A stretch of 37,655 nucleotides of DNA. Source: Chromatiales bacterium. Its GTDB lineage: Bacteria > Pseudomonadota > Gammaproteobacteria > Steroidobacterales > GCA-2729495. This document shows, one piece after another, positions 24,082 to 32,447 of the stretch (the first letter of the stretch is position 1; each line of letters begins with the position of its first letter). The notes under the pieces were generated by a model, which was not told the DNA's origin, did not search any database, and was given only the letters and a program-made list of their open reading frames with translations. The translations under genes and the position numbers were made by a program. The DNA lies in contig CP070671.1 in assembly GCA_020351875.1 (NCBI GenBank), positions 2,630,011-2,667,665 of the forward strand. The letters are read 5' to 3'.

Positions 24082-25264
24082 CGCGGGTGCGCGCAAGCCG
24101 GTGGCGCCTTACCTCGCGGTGGGCCTGTCGACCGTGATCTACGGTATCAGCGAACGCAAGCAGATCAGGCACAACCTGGAAACCATCGAAGAGGCCATAC
24201 ACGCGGCGGTGTCGATGGTGAATATCAACATGCCGGTGAAGATCATCGCGCTGGCAGAAGGTGCACTGACCGGCTTCACCGACGAGATTTTCGACCTGCC
24301 GCACAAGCTGGCGGCGAACGAACTGTTCATCGACATACCCGGCGAAGAAACCGAGACCCTCGGCCGGCTCGCGAAACTGTACGACACCTACATCATCGTG
24401 CAGTGCAAGGCGCGCTGGCCGGAAGTCATCGCCGACCGCTACTTCAACACGCTGTTCGTGATCGCGCCGTCGGGTGAAGTGGTGCACAAGTCCGCAAAGA
24501 ACCACGTGTGGTGCCGCGAACGCTCGTGCATGCCGCACGATGTCTATGACCGGTGGGTGGAACTCTTCGGCGATGGCACCGACGCCTTCTACCCGGTGCT
24601 GAAGACCGACGACATCGGCAACATCGGCACCATCTGCTGCAGCGACGGCGAGTACCCGGAAGCGGTGCGGGCGCTGGCCTTCAACGGCGCGGAGGTCGTG
24701 TACCGGCCCAGCGAAGCCACGCCGATGACCACGGCCGGTTACCCGGGCGGCGGTACGTGGATGGTGCAGAATCGCGGCCACGCGGAGTTCAACTCCGTGT
24801 ACATGCTGTGCCCGAATGCCGGGCCGGTCTACCTGGGTGCGACGTCAAAGCATCCGGTGGATATCGCCGGCGGCAGCGCGCACATCGTGGACTACCGCGG
24901 CGAAGTGGTCTCGTACAGTGCATCCACGAACAACACCATTGTCGCGGCCACGATCGATATCGAAGCGCTGCGCCAGTTCCGCATCATGAACCTGAACAGC
25001 AACTGGCTGAAGGACCTGCGCGTGGAGTTGTTCAAGCGCATGTACGAGCAACCGATTCATCCGAAGAACCTGTGGCTGGAACAGGATCCGTTACCGCACG
25101 CAGAGGTGGACGAAATCTACCGGGCCAACATCCAGCGGCTGGTGGACCGGGGCACGTGGACGAAGCCCGCCTTCGAACACGAGGGCTGCAAATTCCAGCC
25201 CGGGGACGAAGCGGGGTCCTGGGAGGACGTCAAGCAGGCCCTGTGGGGCCCGTGGCTGGAGTGA
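24074..25264 (+). CDS. Carbon-nitrogen hydrolase (nitrilase superfamily amidase)
   Basis: A 396-residue nitrilase-superfamily enzyme. The Glu-Lys-Cys triad is visible: E62 (LAEGALTG), a lysine in HKSAKNHVW (K139 or K142) and C189 in TICCSDGEYPE, closely matching the aliphatic amidase/formamidase pattern C-D-D-G-N-Y-P-E. An amidase acting on a carboxamide or formamide is therefore more likely than a nitrilase. It is the last gene of the decarboxylase-MarR operon, overlapping MarR by eight bases. The C-terminal region beyond about residue 330 (EDVKQALWGPWLE at the end) extends past the core fold, as in oligomeric amidases. An amide-containing growth substrate or intermediate is implied but not identified. 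Confidence 0.82.
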   Translation: MADAGARKPVAPYLAVGLSTVIYGISERKQIRHNLETIEEAIHAAVSMVNINMPVKIIALAEGALTGFTDEIFDLPHKLAANELFIDIPGEETETLGRLAKLYDTYIIVQCKARWPEVIADRYFNTLFVIAPSGEVVHKSAKNHVWCRERSCMPHDVYDRWVELFGDGTDAFYPVLKTDDIGNIGTICCSDGEYPEAVRALAFNGAEVVYRPSEATPMTTAGYPGGGTWMVQNRGHAEFNSVYMLCPNAGPVYLGATSKHPVDIAGGSAHIVDYRGEVVSYSASTNNTIVAATIDIEALRQFRIMNLNSNWLKDLRVELFKRMYEQPIHPKNLWLEQDPLPHAEVDEIYRANIQRLVDRGTWTKPAFEHEGCKFQPGDEAGSWEDVKQALWGPWLE

Positions 25265-25279
25265 CACAAAGCGGGATGA

Positions 25280-25308
25280 TTGTGCTGGCCTTGTCGCCAT
25301 GCTTAAAT
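25280..25308 (+). promoter_or_regulatory. Candidate promoter of the TonB receptor gene
   Basis: TTGTGC (25280-25285) and TTAAAT (25303-25308) are separated by 17 bases, a plausible but imperfect sigma-70 pair in the 117-base gap before the receptor gene. The predicted transcript would have a leader of about 65 bases. No operator-like palindrome shared with the other loci is visible here. Confidence 0.3.
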
Positions 25309-25381
25309 GAGAGGGCTCCCGGGTTGTAGCAAAACTGCAACAGCAGGAGCGGGGGCAGCAGACACGATGGGGGGAACATCG

Positions 25382-27841
25382 ATGCAAGCACGGAAACCCG
25401 GCCTGATCCAGGGCCTGTTGGTGGCAGTCGCCACCGTTTCGACCACCGGCATCGCCGTCGCGCAGGAAAGCGGCATGCTGGAGGACATTGTCGTCACGGC
25501 CACGCGTCGCGAACAGAGCCTGCAGGACGTCGCCGTGTCGGTCACGGCCTTCGACAGCAACCAGATTCGCGAAATGGGCTTCGTGAATACCGTGGACATC
25601 GTGCAGATGACCCCCGGGCTGAATTACACGGTGCCGAACGCGGCAGGCAGCCAGATCAATTTCTTCATGCGCGGCGTGGGCCTGAACGATTTCGCCGACG
25701 CGCAGGAGAACCCGGTGGCCGTCTACGTGGACGATGCCTATCGCCCGGCCATGGGCGGCCTGCACCAGCAGCTGTTTGACGTGGAGCGCGTGGAAATCCT
25801 GCGCGGCCCGCAGGGCGCGCTGTTCGGTCGTAATACCACCGGTGGCGTGGTGCACTTCATCACGAAGCGCCCCTCTGACGACCTGGAAGGTTACGTGGAT
25901 GCCACCTACGGCGACTATGAGCAGATCAAGGTCGAGGGCGCGGTCAGCTTGCCAATCGTCAAGGACACGCTGCTGAGCCGGGTGTCGGCGGGCTATCACA
26001 CGCACGACGGGTACACGGACAACCGGTTTCGCGGGAATGTGGTGGCGACCAATTCTTCGGACGACTACAACGAGGCCGACACCTACGCCCTGCGCGGGCA
26101 ACTGCTGTACAAGCCGACCGACGACATCGAAGCGCTGCTGATCGGCTATTACACGGACGCCGATTCCCAGGTGGGCGCGTGGCAGCACCAGGCCACGCGG
26201 CCGGCTTCCGACCCGACGGATCCGAACGCGAACCTGGACGTGAGCGTGCCGCTGGGCGGTGGCACGAACCCGTGGTGCGAGATCTTCGATTTTGGTCCGG
26301 GCGAGCCGGGCAAGGACTGCTTCGGCTTTTTCGGCGGCATTTTCGGCGTGGACGAGGTGGGCTTTGACCCCGACGGTGATCCGTGGGCCGGTAACTACGA
26401 CCGTGACGGCAGCGTGGAGATTGAAACCAAGGGCGCCACGCTGGACTTCAACTGGGCCCTGGGCGAGCTGAACCTGACGTCGATCACTTCCTACTACGAT
26501 GTGGACCGCTCCCAGGAAGAAGACACGGAGATGGGCCCGTTGCCGTTGCTGATTCCGACCTTCAAGGCGGAAACCGAGACCTGGAGCCAGGAAATCCGGC
26601 TGTCGAAGGACGAGGGCCAGTTCCGCTGGTTGGGCGGGTTCTACTATTTCGACAACGACGTGGACGGCGACTACACGCTGGACACCACACCGATCCTGGA
26701 CTTCGTGCTGCTGAGCACGCCCTATGAGCAGGAAACGGACTCGTGGGCCCTGTTCGGCAACGTCGAGTACGACTTCAACGACCGGTGGACCGTGAGCGCC
26801 GGCCTGCGGTACACGGACGAAACCAAGGAGCTGGATCTGCAGACGGTGGACGGCAACGGCGTGCTGGCCGCGCTGGCGCCGACGCCGATCGCGTCCTACC
26901 GGCCGACACCGGACTTCGCAGTGCTGTTCAACCGCAGCTCCGTGGGCGGCCAGCTGGCGGAATTCGACGAGGACTACTGGACCGGTGACCTGAAACTGAA
27001 CTTCAAGCCCACCGACGACGTATTGCTGTACGCGTCCTATGCCCGGGGTGTGAAGTCGGCTGGCTTCAACTCCGGTTTCGTGGACATCACAGGCGTGTTT
27101 GCGGCCAACATCATCGCGCCGCTTACCGACCCGATCTGCGCCGATTCGTCCATCAGGTTCCGTGCGAACGGCGTCTGCACGAACATTCCCTTCGACAAGG
27201 AAGAGGTGGACGCGTACGAGATCGGCGTGAAGTCCACGGTGTTCGGCGGCACGACGCGGATCAACGCGGCTGGTTTCTACTACGACTACCAGAACCTGCA
27301 GGTACTGGGCTTCCAGTTCTTCAACCAGGTGATCTTCAACGCGGATGCGGAGATGACGGGCGCGGAGCTCGAGATCCAGAGCACGCCGCTCGAAGGCCTG
27401 GACCTGCAGCTCGGCGTGTCCTACCTGGATTCCGAGGCCGACGACATTCCGAACCGCGACACCGGGAGCCTGAATGACCGCGACCCGGTGTCCGCGCCGG
27501 AGTGGACCGTGAACGCGATGGTCCGCTACGAGTGGCCGGTGCAGATGCTGCGGGGCAGTCTCGCGGCCATGGTCTGGGGCAACTACCAGGATGAGACCTA
27601 TTTTGACATCCTGAATCACCCGTCGTCCCGCGAGAACGGCTACACCGTCTGGAACGTACGCGGTGAGTACACCTCGGATGATGGGGTCTGGCAGCTGGCG
27701 GCCTTCGTGAAAAATGCAGGTGACGAGGAGTACAAGACCTACACCTTCGACTTCACGGTGCCGTTCGGCTTCAACCAGCAGGCCTTCGGCGAACCGAAGT
27801 GGTGGGGTGTCAGCGCGCGGTACAACTTCGGAGGGCTGTAA
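25382..27841 (+). CDS. TonB-dependent outer-membrane receptor
   Basis: An 819-residue outer-membrane receptor that imports substrates with energy from TonB. It shows a signal peptide (1-28, ending AVAQ), a TonB box around DIVVTA (35-40), the plug domain (about 45-160, with VERVEILRGPQGALFGRNTTGG) and a long beta-barrel ending in YNFGG. The sequence style (EDIVVTATRREQSLQDVAVSV) is that of receptors expanded in Sphingomonads and oligotrophic gammaproteobacteria, many of which take up aromatics, steroids or other organics rather than siderophores. The following MFS gene, 21 bases downstream, suggests an outer plus inner membrane uptake pair. The start at 25382 has a GGGGGGAA upstream; the ATG at 25367 is also possible. 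Confidence 0.9.
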   Translation: MQARKPGLIQGLLVAVATVSTTGIAVAQESGMLEDIVVTATRREQSLQDVAVSVTAFDSNQIREMGFVNTVDIVQMTPGLNYTVPNAAGSQINFFMRGVGLNDFADAQENPVAVYVDDAYRPAMGGLHQQLFDVERVEILRGPQGALFGRNTTGGVVHFITKRPSDDLEGYVDATYGDYEQIKVEGAVSLPIVKDTLLSRVSAGYHTHDGYTDNRFRGNVVATNSSDDYNEADTYALRGQLLYKPTDDIEALLIGYYTDADSQVGAWQHQATRPASDPTDPNANLDVSVPLGGGTNPWCEIFDFGPGEPGKDCFGFFGGIFGVDEVGFDPDGDPWAGNYDRDGSVEIETKGATLDFNWALGELNLTSITSYYDVDRSQEEDTEMGPLPLLIPTFKAETETWSQEIRLSKDEGQFRWLGGFYYFDNDVDGDYTLDTTPILDFVLLSTPYEQETDSWALFGNVEYDFNDRWTVSAGLRYTDETKELDLQTVDGNGVLAALAPTPIASYRPTPDFAVLFNRSSVGGQLAEFDEDYWTGDLKLNFKPTDDVLLYASYARGVKSAGFNSGFVDITGVFAANIIAPLTDPICADSSIRFRANGVCTNIPFDKEEVDAYEIGVKSTVFGGTTRINAAGFYYDYQNLQVLGFQFFNQVIFNADAEMTGAELEIQSTPLEGLDLQLGVSYLDSEADDIPNRDTGSLNDRDPVSAPEWTVNAMVRYEWPVQMLRGSLAAMVWGNYQDETYFDILNHPSSRENGYTVWNVRGEYTSDDGVWQLAAFVKNAGDEEYKTYTFDFTVPFGFNQQAFGEPKWWGVSARYNFGGL

Positions 27842-27862
27842 GCACTTAGACGCCTGCAGGCG

Positions 27863-29065
27863 ATGAGTATGCCTGGTTTCATCACGGGCGATTCCACGCC
27901 CGTCGATGTCAACGCCCGCAAGTGCATCGGGGCCGCGATCCTCATGGGGGTCGTCGGCCCCGAAGTTTTTATCGTGCAGCCCGGCTTCGTGCAGGGCCTG
28001 GTGGAATACCTGGGCTTCGACGACAAGACCGCCGGTTACGTGGCCAGCGGCGAGATGTTCGGCATCGCCGCCACCACGATCCTGATGACCTTCGTGGCGC
28101 ACCGCGTGAACTGGCGGCAGGTGTTTGCGTGGTCCCTGCTGGTGATATTCGTGGCCAACGCGCTGTGCACGGTGGTCGCAGACCCGCAGACCTTCGTCGG
28201 TCTGCGCTTCGTCGCCGGCCTGGGGTCCGGTGGCCTGATATCGCTGAGCTTTGCGGCTATCGGCCTGACGGACAACCCGGATCGCAACTTCGGCTTCATG
28301 ATCATGTGGGTGCTGATCTATGGCGCGATCGCACTGTTGCTGATGCCCACGGCCTACGGCCTGGCAGGCATGAATGGCGTGTTGTGGTTTTTTGCACTGT
28401 TCCCGCTGGCTGCGCTGCCCTTCGTGCGCTGGCTGCCGGTGAGCGGCGAAGAGCACGTGCAGGTGGAGGAAGATGCCGTCAACCTGCCCGCGCAGCTGAA
28501 AGGCATGGCACTGTTCGCGATGATGTTCTACTTCCTCGCTCAGGGCGTCGTCTGGGCCTACTTGTTCCTGATCGGGCTGTCCGGCGGTCTGGGCGAGCAG
28601 GCAGTGGCGAACGGCCTGACGATTTCGCAGTTCGCGGGTATCGTCGGCGCACTGCTCGCCGCGCTCCTGGCGCACCGTTACGGCCGGGCGCGGCCGCTGG
28701 CCATCGGTATTCTCGGCGGCGCGGCCTGCCTGTACTTCCTGGTGGGTGAGTTCAGCTTCCTGGTCTACACGACGGCCGTCGTCGTCTACAACTTCCTGTG
28801 GAACCTGACCCACCCCTTCCTGCTCGGCGCGATGGCGAGCTTCGACCGCACCGGCCGCGTGGTCGTGTATGCGGTGGCCATGCAGATGATCGGGCTGGCC
28901 ATCGGGCCCGGGCTGGCGGCGACGGTGATCAGCGAAGGCGACTACATCAACGTGAACTGGTTCGGCGCCGGGCTCTTCATTACGAGCTTCCTGCTGATTT
29001 TGCCGCCGGTGCTGACCCAGGCCCGGCGCTTCCATGCGCTCGCGGCGGCGAAGCCGCCCGCCTAG
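27863..29065 (+). CDS. Major facilitator superfamily transporter (paralogue 2)
   Basis: A 400-residue MFS carrier with about twelve membrane helices, similar along its whole length to the transporter at 2291. Shared are the QPGFVQGLVEYLGF region (the other reads QPGIVQGFVELLG), GLSGGLGEQAVANGLT and the AMQMIGL helix. It lies between the TonB receptor and two short-chain dehydrogenases, all on the same strand with short gaps, so it probably completes uptake of what the receptor brings into the periplasm. Weak ribosome site. The substrate is unknown; the paralogue suggests two related compounds or opposite transport directions. Confidence 0.85.
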   Translation: MSMPGFITGDSTPVDVNARKCIGAAILMGVVGPEVFIVQPGFVQGLVEYLGFDDKTAGYVASGEMFGIAATTILMTFVAHRVNWRQVFAWSLLVIFVANALCTVVADPQTFVGLRFVAGLGSGGLISLSFAAIGLTDNPDRNFGFMIMWVLIYGAIALLLMPTAYGLAGMNGVLWFFALFPLAALPFVRWLPVSGEEHVQVEEDAVNLPAQLKGMALFAMMFYFLAQGVVWAYLFLIGLSGGLGEQAVANGLTISQFAGIVGALLAALLAHRYGRARPLAIGILGGAACLYFLVGEFSFLVYTTAVVVYNFLWNLTHPFLLGAMASFDRTGRVVVYAVAMQMIGLAIGPGLAATVISEGDYINVNWFGAGLFITSFLLILPPVLTQARRFHALAAAKPPA

Positions 29066-29068
29066 GCC

Positions 29069-29875
29069 ATGAGCCGCGTCGACGGCAAGACGATACTGGT
29101 TACCGGGGCGGCGCAGGGTATCGGTGCCGCGACGGCCCGGGTGCTGGCGGCGGCAGGGGGCGAGCTGTTCCTGGCAGACATCGATGCGCCAGCGGGCGAG
29201 GCGCTTGCGGCCGAGCTGCAGGGAACCGGGTGCAACGCGCGGTTTCTGCAACTGGACGTGACCGACGAAGCGCAGTGGCAGAAGGTGCTCCGGCAAGTGG
29301 CAGACCATGGTGGTCTCGACGTGCTGGTCAATAATGCCGGCATCGTGATCGTCGGCGGTATTGAGGAAACCTCGCTCGCTGACCTGGAACGGATCACCGC
29401 GGTGAACCTGCATGGGAGTTTTCTCGGGATCAAGCACGCGGTGCCGGTAATGAAAGCTCGCGCGGCGGCCCGCACGGCCGGCGGTTCCATTGTGAACGTG
29501 TCGTCCGCCGTCGGCATCAAGGCCTATCCGTTTGGGGCGGCGTACAGCATGACGAAGGGTGGTGTGCGCCTGTTGACGAAATCGGCCGCAGTGGAGTTCG
29601 CGATGTTGAAGTACAACATCCGCGTGAACTCCATTCACCCGGGCCTGGTAGAGACGCCGATGCTCGGGCAGGAGACGGTGGCACATGCGCGGCTGGGGAG
29701 CCTCGGTGGCACCTCCGAGGCGGACACGCGCGCGGCCTTCGAGGCCATGGCCCCGATCGGGCGATTTGCCGAGCCGGAGGAGATCGCCCGGGGTATCCTG
29801 TTCCTGGCATCGGACGACAGTTCGTTCATGACCGGCGCCGAGCTGGTCATGGACGGTGGGGACACCGCAGGATGA
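29069..29875 (+). CDS. Short-chain dehydrogenase/reductase (SDR) 1
   Basis: A 268-residue classical SDR. It has the NAD(P)-binding TGAAQGIG (11-18), NNAGI, the catalytic serine in VSSAVG and Y-x-x-x-K in YSMTKGG, and the C-terminal FLASDDSSFMTGAELVMDGG. The start ATG lies three bases after the MFS stop, so the two are coupled. SDRs oxidise alcohols or reduce ketones, and arrays of them beside a P450 or Rieske oxygenase usually dehydrogenate hydroxylated intermediates. The substrate is unknown. Confidence 0.87.
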   Translation: MSRVDGKTILVTGAAQGIGAATARVLAAAGGELFLADIDAPAGEALAAELQGTGCNARFLQLDVTDEAQWQKVLRQVADHGGLDVLVNNAGIVIVGGIEETSLADLERITAVNLHGSFLGIKHAVPVMKARAAARTAGGSIVNVSSAVGIKAYPFGAAYSMTKGGVRLLTKSAAVEFAMLKYNIRVNSIHPGLVETPMLGQETVAHARLGSLGGTSEADTRAAFEAMAPIGRFAEPEEIARGILFLASDDSSFMTGAELVMDGGDTAG

Positions 29876-29879
29876 CCGC

Positions 29880-30683
29880 ATGATCGGGAGACTCGACCAT
29901 CGGGTGGCAATCGTGACCGGCGCCGGGCAGGGCATTGGCGAGGGGATTGCGAAAGTCTTTGCCCGCGCCGGTGCCAGGATCGTGGTGGCGACGCGCACGG
30001 CAGCAAACGGCCAGGAAACGGTCGATGCCATCAACGCGGCCGGCGGCGAAGCCTGCCTGGTTCAGTGCGACATCGGCCATCGCGACCAGGTCGACGAGGT
30101 GGTCGCCCGCACGGTCAAGACCTGGGGCCGGCTGGACATCATGGTTCACAACGCGGCCGTGTACCCGATGCACACCATCGAAGAGCTGACGGACGACGAG
30201 CTGGAACTGACACTGGCGGTCAACCTGAAGGCGGGCTTCTGGCTGACCCGGGCTGCGGTGCCGCACATGCGCAAGCAGGGCGGCGGCCGGCTGCTGTTTA
30301 CGTCTTCGGTCACCGGGCCTACCGTTGCGATGCCTGGCACGGCCCACTACGCGGCCACGAAAGCCGGGTTGAACGGCTTCATCCGGACCGCGGCCCTGGA
30401 ATACGCGCGCGAAAACATCACGGTAAACGGCGTGGAACCGGGCTACATTTTGACGCCGGCGATGCAGGCGCTGGGCGATGCAGGGGAGATCGAGGAGATG
30501 GCCACCATGATCCCGATGGGCAAGCTGGGTGACCCGGAAGACATCGCGCACGCCATGCTGTTCCTGGCTTCCGACGAAGCGGCCTACATCACCGGGCAGA
30601 CCCTCGTGGTGGATGGTGGCTCCACGCTGCCCGAAAGCCCGGTGGTGCTGAACGCGTTTTACGAGAGCCGCGGTTTCGACTGA
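29880..30683 (+). CDS. Short-chain dehydrogenase/reductase (SDR) 2
   Basis: A 267-residue classical SDR. TGAGQGIG binds NAD(P), HNAAV replaces the usual NNAG, and the catalytic residues appear as TSSVTGP and HYAATKAG. The C-terminal ASDEAAYITGQTLVVDGG is standard. I start at the ATG 29880, four bases after the first SDR's stop, with AGGA about seven bases before it; a GTG at 29856 inside the preceding gene is less likely. Although adjacent, the two SDRs are not close copies. Probably the last gene of the receptor-MFS-SDR run; a 57-base gap follows. Confidence 0.85.
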   Translation: MIGRLDHRVAIVTGAGQGIGEGIAKVFARAGARIVVATRTAANGQETVDAINAAGGEACLVQCDIGHRDQVDEVVARTVKTWGRLDIMVHNAAVYPMHTIEELTDDELELTLAVNLKAGFWLTRAAVPHMRKQGGGRLLFTSSVTGPTVAMPGTAHYAATKAGLNGFIRTAALEYARENITVNGVEPGYILTPAMQALGDAGEIEEMATMIPMGKLGDPEDIAHAMLFLASDEAAYITGQTLVVDGGSTLPESPVVLNAFYESRGFD

Positions 30684-30740
30684 TCAAAGTGGCATGCTGA
30701 CGGGCGTTCATAATAAAGTCTGGTGCGGGGACGCAGTAGG

Positions 30741-31901
30741 GTGAGCACGGTGTCGTTTTCAAGGGCTTTTGCAACAGCACTGCTGCTGGCGGCAGGGTCA
30801 GCCGTCGCCGACCTGCCACCCGACAAGATGGGCGAAATTGGCACCTTGCCGGAGACGTGGCCGCCTCACTGGATCATTGCGCACGACGTGTCTTACAGTC
30901 ACATTCGCGATGGCAAGTCCTTCGTCCTCGACCTGGATGCAGACAGCATCGGCCAGCAGTTCAAGGGCATGGTCAACAGCAGCTTCGCGGCGAATTTCGT
31001 GCAGGCGACGACAAGACCGGAACTCTACCTGGCAGAGACTTTCTACTCCCGCGGTACTCGTGGTGAACGCCTCGATGTGCTGACGATCTACGACAAGCGC
31101 ACGCTGGCGCCGCTCGGCGAAGTCATCCTGGAAGCCAACCAGCGCGCCTTCATCATTCCGCAACGAAACCTGATGAAGCTGACCGGGGACGAAAGCCTGA
31201 TCCTGGTCTACAATTTTTCGCCGGCTATGTCCGTCAGCATCGTCGACGCCGTGGGTCGCAAGTCACTGGGCACGCTGCCGACCCCGGGGTGCGCCGGTAT
31301 CTTTCCGACGGGCACACGCGGCTTCAGCGCGCTGTGCGGCGATGGCTCGCTGTATACCGCCAACCTGGACAAGTCGGGGAAGGTTGCATCGTCCAGCCGC
31401 AGCGACGTGTTCTTCGACGTGCAGGATGATCCACTGATGGAACAGCCGGCCTGGATCGACGGTCGCGCGTATTTCCCGAGCTACCAGGGCAATGTGGTGC
31501 CGGTGGACTTCAGCGGCGACAAGCCGGTGATCGGTGAGCCGTGGTCCCTGCTCGACGACGACACGGCCGGCTGGCGCCCGGGCGGCCTGGTGCCGACGGC
31601 CGAAGACGCGAACGGCCGCATGTACGTGACCATGCACCCGGAAGGTGGTGACGGTACGCACAAGGATCCCGGCCTCGAAGTCTGGGTCTTTGACCCGGTG
31701 AAGCAGGAACGGCTGGCGCGGCTGCCGCTGCAGGTGCCCGGTCTGTCCATCGCGTTGACCCGGGACAAGGAGCAGTCATTGCTGATCGTGACGACGGTGG
31801 AGATGAAACTGGACGTGTACGATGCGGCAAGCGGCGAGCTGCGGAGGACCCTGGACAATTTCGGGCAGCTGACGCCCATCATCGTGTTCGGCGCGCGATG
31901 A
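30741..31901 (+). CDS. aauB: Aromatic amine dehydrogenase/methylamine dehydrogenase heavy (alpha) subunit
   Basis: A 386-residue periplasmic protein with a signal peptide (cleavage probably near SAVA) and the seven-bladed beta-propeller sequence of the MauB/AauB family. Family landmarks seen are FYSRGTRGERLDVLTIYD, PTPGCAGIFPTG, a DGSLYTA blade and TAGWRPGGL. The subunit forms the heterotetramer with the TTQ-bearing light chain encoded 20 bases downstream. The first codon is uncertain: GTGs at 30723, 30741 and 30750 are in frame, and I use 30741. A CATAAT -10 candidate lies at 30709-30714, without a clear -35. The true substrate cannot be read from the heavy chain. Confidence 0.88.
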   Translation: MSTVSFSRAFATALLLAAGSAVADLPPDKMGEIGTLPETWPPHWIIAHDVSYSHIRDGKSFVLDLDADSIGQQFKGMVNSSFAANFVQATTRPELYLAETFYSRGTRGERLDVLTIYDKRTLAPLGEVILEANQRAFIIPQRNLMKLTGDESLILVYNFSPAMSVSIVDAVGRKSLGTLPTPGCAGIFPTGTRGFSALCGDGSLYTANLDKSGKVASSSRSDVFFDVQDDPLMEQPAWIDGRAYFPSYQGNVVPVDFSGDKPVIGEPWSLLDDDTAGWRPGGLVPTAEDANGRMYVTMHPEGGDGTHKDPGLEVWVFDPVKQERLARLPLQVPGLSIALTRDKEQSLLIVTTVEMKLDVYDAASGELRRTLDNFGQLTPIIVFGAR

Positions 31902-31921
31902 CGAAGTGATGGAACCTGCGC

Positions 31922-32446
31922 ATGAAATGGCTTGACGACATGATGGAACAGGGCGCGCGCGGGCTGGCGCGGCGCAGCTCCCGGCGCAGCTTCATGGCCC
32001 GGCTGGCAGTGCTGATCGCCGGCGGCGCGGCGTCGGTCCCGCTGTTGCCGGTCGCCCGCGGCAGCGAACACGAACCCGAGATAGCCCTGGACGCCGACCC
32101 CGGTGATCCGACCAGCTGCGAGTACTGGCGCTACTGCGCCGTGGACGGTTTCCTGTGCGCGTGCTGCGGCGGCACGCAGAGTTCCTGCCCGCCCGGTACC
32201 CAGATGTCACCCGTGACCTGGATCGGCACTTGCCGCAACCCGGCCGACGACCAGGACTACATCATTTCCTACAACGACTGTTGCGGGAAGAGCGCGTGCG
32301 GCGCCTGTAACTGCAACCGCAACGAGGGCGACATGCCGATTTATCGGCCGCAGCTGTCCAACGCCTACAACTGGTGCCTGGGCACCGACAGCGCCTTCTA
32401 CAACTGCTCCACGTCCCGCGTAATCGGCGTCGCCCGCAAGTCCTGA
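31922..32446 (+). CDS. aauA: Aromatic amine dehydrogenase light (beta) subunit, TTQ-bearing
   Basis: A 174-residue light chain whose two cofactor tryptophans are W100 (VTWIGTC) and W151 (YNWCLGT). The 51-residue gap equals that of W57/W108 in MauA and W109/W160 in AauA. Catalytic D119 (YNDCCG) and D75 (CAVDGFLC) are present. Fourteen cysteines, and CAVDGFLCACCGG, resemble the aromatic amine enzyme rather than methylamine dehydrogenase. The conserved threonine after the late cysteine (CTTS in AauA) is serine here (S163, CSTS). The long N-terminus has a twin-arginine motif SRRSFM (20-25) for Tat export, as in MauA. No mauE, mauD or mauG homologue lies between or beside the two subunits, although these are needed to build TTQ. 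Confidence 0.93.
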   Translation: MKWLDDMMEQGARGLARRSSRRSFMARLAVLIAGGAASVPLLPVARGSEHEPEIALDADPGDPTSCEYWRYCAVDGFLCACCGGTQSSCPPGTQMSPVTWIGTCRNPADDQDYIISYNDCCGKSACGACNCNRNEGDMPIYRPQLSNAYNWCLGTDSAFYNCSTSRVIGVARKS

Positions 32447-32447
32447 A

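Noticed and set aside
25091..30034. A 1647-codon open frame on the minus strand.
   Set aside because: It runs antisense to the receptor, MFS and SDR genes, is His/Arg/Val-rich without domain motifs, and arises from high third-position GC in the real plus-strand genes.
30709..30714. CATAAT as a promoter -10 for the amine dehydrogenase genes.
   Set aside because: No acceptable -35 hexamer at 16-18 bases upstream, so I mention it only within the gene entry.
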